Assembly (NCBI GenBank): GCA_964247055.1 | Contig: OZ176053.1 | Coordinates: forward strand, 8,060,001 to 8,124,000 | DNA from: Paragordius varius | Taxonomy: Eukaryota > Nematomorpha | Length of the DNA: 64,000 nucleotides | Direction of reading: 5' to 3' | Shown: in pieces, positions 10,401 through 21,700 of the stretch | Layout: each line of letters opens with the position of its first letter | How positions within the stretch are numbered: position 1 is the first letter of the stretch | Program-made: the position numbers and the translations under genes | Notes under the pieces: generated by a model | What the model was told of the DNA's origin: nothing | What the model saw: the letters and a program-made list of their open reading frames with translations, nothing else | Database searches by the model: none

Positions 10401-12163
10401 GTAGTTCCCGGAGAAGTGGAACCGGAACCGCGTTGGTTCCATCCCAGTGGAATCGGTTCTTGTTAAAATCCTGGGAACCGGGTTCCGGTTCCATGTGGTT
10501 CCGGTTCCAAGCCCGGATATAAATGTATCTTCTTTGTTTTGTTTTAAATGTCGAGCTTTTGTGTTTTTATGTCCTATCTAATTGTTATTCCGGGTGTACG
10601 TCGCGTTCTTTGCGTTTGCAGAAGTTAAGATATTTTCAATTGTTTGGAGTGGGTCGGGTTGTTTTCGCTCTGTGTGTCCCAATTATTGAGTCTCTTCTTT
10701 TGTATAAAGTTTTTGACCGTTTAATTTTTGTGACTTGTAACATTGAGATAAGTATTTATTTATCATTGTGGCAAGCTTTGTTTTGTTTAAGAGCCACGTT
10801 TCGATGTCTTAAGTGGAAACTGGCCCACCTGCCATCTATATAAGCTATTTATTGTAAGATACATTATTATTCACGCTTGTTCAATACGATTCAATATCTT
10901 TGATATGACCATTTGAATCTAGATATGCCACTTTTCTACTATATTCTTCGATCGTCACATTTTTTGAGCGTTCCTGATCATTATTTTTACATCTCTTAGA
11001 TTAAAGTCTAGTTGTTCGATTAGTTTAATAATATTTTTGGAGCATTGTTTGTGGACACTAAAATTGTATTTACTTCATTTTTTTAAATTTGTCTTTATTT
11101 TTGGGTGTTTAGATATCATTATAGCTCTTTGGACAGTTTTTTTTCAATCAAGGGTCTGTCTTTAGTCCATTAGTATTCATGTAATATTAAACTGTCTTAG
11201 ATAAAATGCATTTCTTTTACCTACCCTAAAAATCATTTTTTGCATATAACATGTTTTTAAATTCAAACCTCGCTAGAAAATATGACAAATTATTTAGAAC
11301 TTCTTTACCTTAAGAACTATCGATATAAAAAATAATTGAGCCTTAAATATATAACAGTATTTTTATTTCTCAACCTCTCTAAAATTTGTTTTGTTTTATA
11401 GAAAAAGAAAAGAATGATGAGCCCAAACAACCCATAATTGAATGCGTTTATGATGAATCTAGGGAAGCAGTTTTACGCAAGCTTAACCCATCAGAATATT
11501 CTCAAAAATCTGCCCAAAATATCCATAAAAGATTTAAATCATCGGAACACGAATTAATAAATTTGTTTGATAATAACGAAGAATCTGAAACATCCGAAGC
11601 AAATATTCAACAACCCTTGGTTGAAAGTAATATTATACCCAATACTGAATGTCTTGAAACCTCTAACAACTCCGAATCTAACACCCTAGCACAAATCGAC
11701 TCACAACAACCTTTTAAAGATCCCATAGATATCACCACTGAAAATGGTCAAATGCCCCCAACAGAAAGAATGTTACCAAATGGGCGTGATTGCCTCGTTT
11801 CGGATGAAGGTTTTAATTTTATTACTATTATATGAATACATTCTTTTTATTATGATATAACTGGTTAATTTACATGGCTCTGTTTTTACATCAATATGGC
11901 CTTTTATTTACGTATAAAATTTTATGATTGGATATTTTGATAATTGATTTAATCGCTTTTATTATTAACTTACACAATTATATTTATACTGAAAATCTTG
12001 CTTTTTATCAAGCATTTATTAAAATTTGGTTATTATTTTTTGTTCTTAGATATATTTAATAATTAATATAGAATTGTCCGAATCCTTATCGGAATCTTCC
12101 AATGAGGAAAGTGAGAGCGAAAGTGATGATAGCACCCCAGAAGTCATAACATTGAGTGATTAA
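7467..12163 (+). CDS. DAXX: DAXX-like histone H3.3 chaperone / transcription corepressor
   Basis: Nine exons close in one frame to about 581 aa: 7467-7499, 7524-7733, 7864-8047, 8116-8284, 8408-8594, 8887-8984, 9135-9499, 11402-11809 and 12072-12163. DAXX deposits H3.3 with ATRX and represses transcription. Residues about 12-81 resemble the N-terminal DAXX helical bundle (KNSLYRTLLFLINKLNSSK). The histone-binding domain follows, with the signature NENSAYLQEDKLQRKA, then SEYPEINAAIERYIN and DYFPDYMDIYE, which match human SAYLQEARLKRK, RYPEVNRRIERLIN and FPDYGDV. Next comes a Ser/Asn/Glu-rich linker with a SUMO-interacting-like IDIVDIS. The C terminus is acidic and ends EVITLSD, the position of the human SIM EIIVLSDSD. 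Intron 1 is only 24 nt (7500-7523). Intron 7, about 1.9 kb, holds two GGAACC repeat blocks. Shorter than human DAXX (740 aa), mostly in the acidic region. Confidence 0.9.
9608..9796. repeat. GGAACC/GGTTCC degenerate repeat in a DAXX intron, copy 1
   Basis: Repeated GGAACC, GGTTCC, GAACCG and GTTCTTAA words form a GC-rich block, including GCGGTTCCGGAACCGGTTCC. Similar blocks occur at 3270-3430 and 10303-10516. It is a dispersed repeat of unknown class; the short open frames in it are by-products of the repeat. Confidence 0.65.
10303..10516. repeat. GGAACC/GGTTCC degenerate repeat in a DAXX intron, copy 2
   Basis: This block has the same word set as copy 1, including GGAACCGGGTTGGTTCTTAA and GGAACCGGGTTCCGGTTCC. 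It lies about 500 bp downstream within the same intron. The two blocks may be the ends of one element, since AT-rich sequence separates them. Confidence 0.65.
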
Positions 12164-12317
12164 AATTTATTATTATGCATCAAATTTACTATGTTGTACA
12201 TAAATATATATTATGTAATAAATATTGGAGGTTATGTTATATGCATTATTTACAAATATATTTTATGACATGGTTAATAATTGGTTTGCCTTTGTAAGTT
12301 GTTATATTGACTATTTT

Positions 12318-14660
12318 TTAATGGTAATTAACTATACGATATGCATTAATAGGGTTATAAGGGTCGAAAACGACATAGTAAAACAACGAAGCCATAGCCG
12401 AGCCAAAGAATGGTCCAACCCAATAAATCTAATTAAAATAAAAAATGTTTTTTTTGTAAGTTGTTTGATTATTGCGTAAAATATACATTAGAGAGTTCTC
12501 CAACACAAATGGCTTCGCGGGCCGCATTTTTGGTTTTAAAAATCCGACGGGCCGCATTCAAAAAAATATATTATTAAATATTTTATTAGATTTCAAAACA
12601 TAAGACTGTAAAATACCATGAAATATTTTTTTTCCTATTTCGTTGCCAATTATATAGACCTATTTAGAAAATGTATTCAAGAAATTTTCTTAAGACTTTG
12701 TGAACATATTTTTGCATATCATGGATTTTCGAATTTGCATTAGAGCATGGTTTTCCAAAACAAATGGCTTCGTGGGCTACATTGATTAAGCCTTCATTTT
12801 CAATCATTTCAATAAAAAAATTATTTTAAATTATAAATAAGCCCCCCAATTTTTAATTTTTTAAAAATATATTGGAAAACTTTTGCAGGCCAAAAATGAT
12901 TATGAGCCGCGTGATCCATATTCTTTACAAGTCGATATAATTATATAAATATGATACTTACCCAATGATGGTCCCAAACAAAAATAACAAGGGCTGGACC
13001 TAATGATCTTGCTGGATTGAAGCTAGCGCCCGAAAAAGACAGCTAAAAGGATAAAAAACATTTGATAATACCGATAATTTTATATAAATTTATTCATTTA
13101 AAAACCATGTATGATTTAACACGAGATAAAATTTATACTCCAGCGAAATGCAAGGCTGAATAAGTTAATCCGATGGAAATTGATTTACATCCTGGAATTT
13201 CTAACTTTGAATCTATGGTAGATAGCGCCATAAACACCAAAATGAAAGTTAACATGGCTTCGAATCCGTAGCCGTGTTTTGGTAAAAGATTTGGATTCAT
13301 TAGGTTAACTCCCAAATTGCTTCTTAGTTCATAAGGAACACATCTAAAAATAGTACATATTGAAAATTCTTGGGCCTTTAACAAGTGTTATCATACATAT
13401 AAAAATTTAAACAATCCTTTATGAAACATAATTGTATAATAAATATCCACACTTTGAGAAAGATGGATTTATAAATATACACACGGAACCGAATTCAATA
13501 CTAGTGGACTAAAGAATTGGCTTCTTTTAAAACACGAAAAATGGAATTAACCAACTTTTTTTGATTTCGATAGGCCCATAATCTTACACCAATCATTAAT
13601 TTACTAATTTAAACTGTTAAACACAAATTTCATAATTCGCTTTATTTTAATTGAAAAAATATTTTTATCAAAAGCTTACGCGTATAACAACAAAGCTCCA
13701 CAGGTAGATCCTGTGCACTGGGCAACAACATACATCAAAGCTATAATATAAGTATAAAATCCCAAATTTTACCACGAAATAGCGTTATTTTGCGAGTTAT
13801 TAAAAAACTAAATGATAAAATCGGATTTAAGTGTCCTCCACTGATTGGTCCAAATGAGTATATTAGAGCTGTATAAATGAACCCGGCTGCAAGTGATATC
13901 TATTAGAATTGTTTTATTAAAAATGTATTATCTTCCATTATTATACATTTCAACGATCATCTACTGAGTTGATCATTAGTTAATTAAATGGGTGATAAAA
14001 GCAAGAATATATATTTCGAATTTACTGATAAATTTGGGTTTAGTAATGCAAGAATACTATCTAACTTTTATTATAATATATTTTAACAATCTTCTATTAA
14101 AAGGTGTGTGATCCAACCTAATTAAAAGATTACAAAACCCAGAAATGTAGCCTAGTATTAAATGAAATATTTTGTGAAATCGATTTTTTGGTAAGCCATT
14201 GGTCGGCTTTAACAATAATAATATGGACATTGAAAAATTAAAAAATAGTTAAAACTAGAAAACTTTATATAAAATCATATTTTTTGTACTATGCATATAA
14301 TAATCATTTGTTATTTTTTTTGAAGCGGTCACAGCCTTGGTTAATACATTTAATATTCCATCCTGATCATTGCCTTTTAAGAACTTTATCAATATTACGC
14401 ATCAAATTAATTACCTTAATGATTTTGGAATGAATTGATTCCTGACTTATCCATACGGCACAAATAACGAATGTTAACATCATAGAACCAACGCACTCAC
14501 CCAAAGTACCACGCCAAAACCCAGGATTACAAAGTTCTGTTTTAAAGGATGGCAATATAAAAATTTTCTTTTTTTGATGTTGTGCTCCATGACCATTCTC
14601 CATTAAATCTGCGCCTTTAGCATTTCCATTTATGTATTTTGTCGCTTTAGACGCATCCAT
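12318..14660 (-). CDS. Aquaporin (MIP family channel) with an NPI first pore motif
   Basis: Six exons close to 276 aa: 14415-14660, 13773-13899, 13680-13740, 13139-13343, 12962-13042 and 12318-12428 (stop 12318-12320). A hydrophilic N terminus of about 50 aa precedes helix 1 (GECVGSMMLTFVICAVW). Exons 2-3 give GPISGGHLNPILSFSFLIT and ALMYVVAQCTGSTCGALL, that is half-helix B and helix 3. Exon 4 gives helices 4-5, exon 5 SFSGASFNPARSLGPALV (second NPA and the filter Arg), and exon 6 YWVGPFFGSAMASLFYYVVF (helix 6). The first motif is NPI, not NPA. At the filter, the usual Phe in helix 2 is Ala (ISLAAG) and the usual His in helix 5 appears replaced by Phe, with His one residue away. The second motif lacks the glycerol-channel Asp (NPARS). 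Substrate cannot be stated. Intron 2 is 32 nt (13741-13772). Confidence 0.92.
12492..12930. mobile_element. hAT-type MITE remnants in the last aquaporin intron
   Basis: Two left-end-like segments, TTCTCCAACACAAATGGCTTCGCGGGCCGC at about 12495 (abridged to its key words TCCAACA, GCGGGCCGC) and a diverged copy at about 12752, share sequence with the better-preserved hAT MITEs at 31387-31687 and 54569-54814. Their ends are not clean, so this is probably two old overlapping or truncated copies. Confidence 0.5.
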
Positions 14661-15724
14661 TTGTGTGATATAATTTTCAATTAAAAGATTATTTTAATTG
14701 CTGGGAATATTTTAATAAATTTTGCTGACTAAATCCAATATGTTTTTAATATAATATAAATTAAAATGATTTTTTGTGGCTACAGGTTAGGTTTGTAAAC
14801 AATTACATCCTTTGATCGTAAATAAAATAAATTAGAATAGTTAACTATCATGTATGTGTTTTATGTTAATTTGCAGGTAGGTCATATTCATACCATTGAC
14901 TGTCATTTTTAACATTTATATTTTATTATTTATGTATGCTCTTTCGAATAGTTTACAGCCGTTATAACATGAGTTCCTTCAATTTTAAACTATAAATAAA
15001 TAGATTAAAGTTCAATAAGTGTTATTATCGCTAACAATCTTAAGTGCAATGAAAACGCGGGTATTTATTAATATATAAACGTCTTGAATTTACCGCATTT
15101 TTAAGAGAAGTTAAATTGTTTTTTTAATTTTTGGATGCTAACCATATTTTTAAAATTAAAGTAACGAGTGCTTTTATTGGCCATTTCTGTATTTTAATTG
15201 GCCAAAATGGGTTTTATCTGCTATTAAATTTTTTATTTTTATTGGTTGCGGTAAAGTTGTAGCTAACATGCTCATAGCGACCAGGCACCATATTTTTTCT
15301 TCTTAAACAAATATGTAATTAATAAAATAATTCTCATCGCCAACACTTATATAAAATAAATACCGAAGGCCAATAATAGCCCTCATTTCTCTATTAAAAA
15401 AAATAGTATATATTTTTGCAGTGTTATATTTTTAAGCTTTTCGCATTGTAAAATTAGTCTGTTGGTATTTTAAAAATATAGAGCCAAAATCCTAACGATT
15501 TAAACAAAAAATAATGGGATCAACACCATAATTTAGCTAAATTACTGGGAATCGGAATTAGAGTCAAAATATTGGTTTTTAACCGCAGACAAAAATGATT
15601 ATGATCGAATGCCTAAAAAGGGCCTTTAAAAGGGGATAACAATTAACACATGATAACTATAAGTTTTTATTATTTACATAATAAGAATAGACATAACAAT
15701 ATTAAATATATCTATTATAAGGTT
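14661..15724. other. Spacer upstream of the aquaporin and downstream of FANCI
   Basis: This is about 1.06 kb without a recognisable gene. It contains the aquaporin 5' flank (right of 14660 on the - strand) and the FANCI 3' end. The sequence is AT-rich and not obviously repetitive. No promoter element could be assigned. Confidence 0.6.
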
Positions 15725-18700
15725 TCATGAGATCAATGGTTCAGGATTATTTAAATTAAAAGAAAAATCTCTAGCTAGCCCAAGTTTTAAATTAGCAATT
15801 ATCCCGGGATTTTTGGTCCGTTGACTGAAAGTTATGATATTCTTTTCGCTTTCTTCAACCCTAAATATAAGTTCAGGAATTATTTTGTGCATTTGACGGG
15901 CAAATAATAACGTGTGAAAAGATTTTGTTGTAGGTTTATGCTTTTTTCTTTTGCCTTGTGTTTTCTCCTCAATTTCATCGTCACTGCTTTTATCGCTACT
16001 CATATCAGATGAGTTGTCAATATGTGAAGTTTGTTCATTTGAATCCGTAGTATCTTCATTAATAATATCCGTGGCAAGTGTTCCATTCGGAATCTGGTTT
16101 GGTAAAATTGTTTTTAGACGTTTTTTGCCTTTATTTACTTTATTATCAACTTTTTTAGTTTTAAGCTGATTAGCATCCATTGATGTAGTTTTGGGTATAT
16201 TGTTTTGCGTATTCTGATTGTCCTTTACAGTTATATCATGGATGTGATTGAGAAATTCATATATCTGATGCGTTAACAATTCATTGACAAGTTTCATGAG
16301 TTTTTCAAACCTATGATAAAAATATAGAAAAATAATATAATTTACACAACCTGGACCCTCTCTATATTTATTGCAATTTTATTTTAAAGTCTGTTGTACA
16401 GAAACATAGAACAATAAAAACGCTAACTAACCTAGCCATAGAATCTGTACGAGCCATTTGCATTTCATTTATGAAGCCCTCAAGTTCATCAGTTTCTATA
16501 ACTTCTTGCGTGTATATCTATACAAAAATTAATTTTATAACTAAAATTAAAAAGATAGATTTTTTTTAAATTTGGAAAGTATATATTGCAAAAAACCATA
16601 CTTGAGATTTTTCAGGCATTTGTGAGTTATCGTTGGCATCTTCCAATTTTTTGTGTGAATTGATAAAACGAGCAAGGGAAATGTATGGAAAATTTAAATA
16701 ATAGGGAAGTATGTTGACACAAGTGTGAGTGTAATGTTCAATCCAATGCGATAACAACTAAGAATAATGTTATTGTATATATTGGGATCATAATTCAGCA
16801 ATAATTAAATGAATATATTAAAGTAAATTTCGTATTTACAATTAATCTTTGTCAAACGTAAAAATAAAATCAATCGCCAAACAAACAAAAAAATAAACTA
16901 AAAATATTAAATGAGAAATAAAACTAAAAAAACATGTTTGTAATATTTTTAATAAAAAAAAATTATGAGCTACCAGCTAAAGGGGGGTTACTCCCGTTAC
17001 CCGAGATTCACCTACGAGCTTTTTAACTTGTAAAAATTTTAATTAACGCTTTTTGAGCTGGAATTGCCGCGGCTGCTGGCACCAGTCTTGCCCTCCAATA
17101 GATCCTCGTTAAAAGATTTATTATCTCCTCCCAATAACTGGTTCTCGTAAGAGACCTTGTTATCAAATTTTTTTCTGAATAATATACAAACGTGTTTTTT
17201 ATTTTAATTTCTCATTTAATATTTATAGTTTATATTTAATTTTTAAATTTAATTTTATTTGTACGTTTGACAAGAAGTAATAATTAGAAATTCACTTAAA
17301 TAAATTTATTTTATTGCTGAATTATAATCCCAAATAAAATTCACCTTGTTACAAAAACCGTTATAAAAATATGTTTATAGATAATTTGGGAATCGTTTAA
17401 TAGAGCTAATTTATTATTTGATTAAATTCATTTCTAAGTTGTCTTGGCTTTAATAAATCTGGGTAAAAGAAATATTTTTGAGTAATGAAACGTAAGGATG
17501 GGAGAAACATGGTAAATTAACAGATTTTGTTGTAGTTTTGATAACTCATGGGGTTAACTTCATGCAAAATTAATATAGGTAAACATCAGGGTTGCGTCAT
17601 CGAATTTTTAAATTTATATTCTAAATAATATTCTGATTGCACAAAACAAGGCAGGCATTCATAAGCGAACCTTTATTAGTTATGTGTAAGATACGATTGT
17701 ATTTCTAAAATTAATATGTTTTATCGCGAAAAAAAAAGGATATTCTAAATTAACCCAAAACATAATATCACAAACCCTATTTTATAGTAAAATTACAGAC
17801 CTACAGACAGATAGAAAAGTATGCTTTTGAGTTAAATGTAAAATTGCTAAAGCCTAGGAAACAATCATTATTAAATTTAACATGGCATCCGTTTAAGATC
17901 AAAAATCCTACTAATCAAAGCAACCATATTTCTATGATAAGGAATAAACTTTAAAACTATTGAATAAATACTCAATATATTCTTTTGCTTTTGGCATTAA
18001 AATTTTTAAAATAGTGGCTTGTCAAAACTCAAAACACGATCCCGAACAAAATTCATCCTATAAAATCTTTGATCGTGGCAGCTTGTCTGCACAAATATCT
18101 TACCACTGTGCAACAGAGCTAAATTTAATTGTGTTAGAGGTTTGCAGTTGACTTAAAAGGGAACGCCAAAGAAATTGTCTTATCAAAATTAATTAAATGC
18201 AATATATGAAATATTTTAGCAAGATCCATACAATCATTAAGCATTTAAAACAGACATAAAGTGGTCAAAGAAAGAAATTATTTTTTATGAAAATGTAATA
18301 TTAATTAACTACAGGTTACTGTTTTTTGAGTATTTTATATACTGCATACAATTAATTTATCCCAGATTTAAGTAAAAAAACTTTTATTACCTTGTAAAAC
18401 AAGATACATTCTTTTAACAAATTTATAGTCATGGTGACTCTCAATGCAATATTCGTATCCGTGTAATAGGATTTTTCATTATTATTAATGTTATTATTTT
18501 CAAAATCGTAGGTAAAAAATTCACACAGTATAACAGCCACGTTTCCCAACAAGGAAGAAACTAATTTTTCCCGTTTAGATAGGGCTTTAATCACGGAAAA
18601 TACACATTGATTATTAGCTAATTGTGTCGAATTTTTGTTGTCATTAGATGAGAATTGATGATTACAAAAATTAAAATTATTATTATTATTTTGTGTATCG

Positions 18701-21700
18701 TTTTCAGATGATGCTAAAATGTTGCGTTGTGGAAAAGGGAGATTGTCCGATAATGTTTTGGTCTATAAATAACAAAAATTATTAATGCGATGCATATATA
18801 TAAGTTTAATACAGTTAAAGTTAAGTTAGCCGGTTAAAAATATTAAAGGGTTAGACAGCGTATTTAAAACATTATTTAATTGTTTTATCAGAGAAATATA
18901 ACTTTTACCAGTTATAAATATTATTGTAAAAAAACAAATTATTGTATAAACACATTTCCTTATATTATTTGACTTTAAATATACAATATTTTCATAGTTA
19001 TTTTCAAAGTGCCCAAAACTACGGTAAAATGCCAGTTATATATATAATTAGATTTTCCTTATAGTTTTTTTTACCACGAACGTAGTTTCCAAAACAATCA
19101 TATATTCCGTTCGTATTGAGTTGATAAGAAATTCCAAATTCTTTTGGAAATTAATTACGCACATTTGTAAGAGTGTGTTCAGAGAATTTAGGAATGTTTT
19201 ATCATGTATCACGTTGCCGTAATCACCAATCGGAGTTTTAGCTAATATGGTGGATACCATTGTACCATTCGAGGCATTTTCTGGCTACAATTTTAACATA
19301 ATTATATTCGCGCATAAAATTATTTAGTTATAAATATTCCATAACTTTGTGGCATATATAATATTAGACAAAGTGTTTTATTACCGTACATTTAGCAACG
19401 TTAAAATTAGAAAAAAGTATTGGAAAAAACAGATACCTTAAGCTTTGTAAATATTAAATAATATAGCAAAGTAAAATGAAACCAAGTTTTTCAAGATTAC
19501 ACATGCAGTATGCATTTTAATGGTTGCCTATTTTGCTCTATAGCAGGGTAGTAACACAGGAGTGTATGGAAAAAATTGTTTATTTAACATTTTGTTGTCT
19601 TTTCCATACACTACTGTGTTGCATATGGCCCAGCTATAGTGTAAAATAAGCAGCCATTAAAATGCATACTGTAAGTCATGGTATATAAATCAAAAAACCT
19701 GGATTTTAAAATTCATTTTTATAAATTCAAGATATTACAACACCTTTTTTATGCGTGGTATAAAGGTTCCAATGTTCTTTAATACCCTTTTAGCCGTATC
19801 AAATAGATTGGACGTATGTTTATAACAAGCCAAATATAGGGTTAACAAGAGTCGAGATATGTTAGGGGTATGTTTTACCATATAAAACCATGCATCATTT
19901 ACATTCCATTTCATATTAGTTTGCGATGGTTCTCCCGAAAGTGTTGATTTTCCCATTAATGGTGTTATACAATCCAACACCTATAAAAAGAATTCATTTT
20001 TAATATAATATTGATATATGGGTCATTTTATGGGAAATCAAGACACAATTTAACTTAATTACATGTAAAACAAAACAATATTATCATGTACACCCAGGTT
20101 AGATTTTTGAGTCAGTCGTTTAAAATAATAGGTTCGTAGCTTTTAAAAGTAAAAATACTGCAAAACTTATACCGCAATAGATTGTAATAAAATTTAATCG
20201 AACTAAATTGATAGTGAACAATATTAATTATTACAAAAATTATTTGATTTTTTTACGCTAAATATTTTTAAAGGCGGCCAAACTCTCGATCATGTTTGAA
20301 TTAATAGGTCAAACCCAACCATGCATTATTTATGTCCCCGTATTATTATAAATGATTAATACTTTAAGATGTATGTTTGGTAGAGATTGGTTAGCCTTAA
20401 TTCCATCAAAAACATTGTAACGTAATAAAGGACATTCTTCAATAACACGTATAACGTGAGTCAAAATGATAGTATATGATCTAAAATGTTCGCAAACAAA
20501 TTTTTATATGTTAAAATTATTGGAAATTTGAAATGTAATAAAAAATTAATTACCTTTTTATGGTGGCATTTAGTGAGGAATTTTTGCCACAAAACCCATT
20601 TATGTTCCAACCCGAATTCACAACATAAGTCAATAGATTATGATGTAGGCAACCTTCTAATACTGTGACATAAATATTTCCTATGCATTCCACTATAAAT
20701 AGTACATAATTTTTATTAGTAAATATATTAAATATGGTTTTGCATAAAATTATAGATTAATAATGTTTTGAGTAGATAGAAAAGTGGTCTGAAATGGTAG
20801 AATACTAAATATTATAATTTCTCAGCATCTTAAGGTAAAAATGCGAATATTCGATAAAGTTCTTAAATATAAAAGCATTTTATTGTATTCATAATAATCT
20901 TAAACAAGATGCAGTTATTATGAACTGTTTAAAGTAAAATTATATGAAAATTACTTAATTTGGATAAGGAATGAATCTTAGAGTTCAAATTTGATGGTTG
21001 ACTTAATCTGACCGATTCTTCCAATTGAGTTATTAGAGGATGGGCCGTCTGCGTTTTATGAATGTCAGTCGTTACTAAAAATAAGTGTAAGAAAGTTTTT
21101 TATCCAAAATTTAATTAATTTTGATAATTATCGGTTTAATATGCACTAATATGATTTTTTTATAATTTAATTATATAGTATATATTAATAATTACTTTTA
21201 AACGCTTTAATATAGATTCTATTAAAATATGTTTGCATTTTTTGTTTAAATATAATTGATTATATAATAAGGACTAGATATAACGGACCCTGCCTATTCT
21301 CATAAACATCAACATTTCCTTCCAAATTAAATATCTAATAAAAAAATCTGTATCAAAATTATATTATCAAAAATACAATAAATATTCTGCATAAATTATC
21401 CAATATAAACAAACCTTCTAAACAACGCTCAAAAATAGAGACAAGTTTCGAAACAACTTTATCTTCACTATAATCGGCGGAAACTTTTATATGTGAAGAC
21501 CGTTCTACCATTTTTAACAGACTTGGATAGGCGTGGATTAAATAATATTCCATTAATTTTACCCATATTTCAAGGAGAGATAGGTACAAAGATGGGGAGC
21601 TATTTTCCCTATTTTCATAAAGTATAACTGACATAATGTTGGTTGTATCAGTATTATTTTCAACACTTTTTGTGTCTTTATGGCGAGAATGTTGAAAACA

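Noticed and set aside
10312-10494. Open frame on the - strand (60 codons) in the DAXX intron
   Set aside because: It is made of GGAACC/GGTTCC repeat words translated as Pro/Arg/Asn-rich sequence; no gene-like feature.
10523-10843. 106-codon open frame on the + strand in the DAXX intron
   Set aside because: Its Leu/Phe/Cys-rich composition follows a T- and G-rich strand, there is no homology I recognise, and it lies within a well-defined intron. It might be part of an unknown repeat.
15951-16169. Open frame on the + strand opposite the last FANCI exon
   Set aside because: This is a shadow of a Ser/Lys/Asp-rich coding exon; Ser/Leu-rich translation with no family match.
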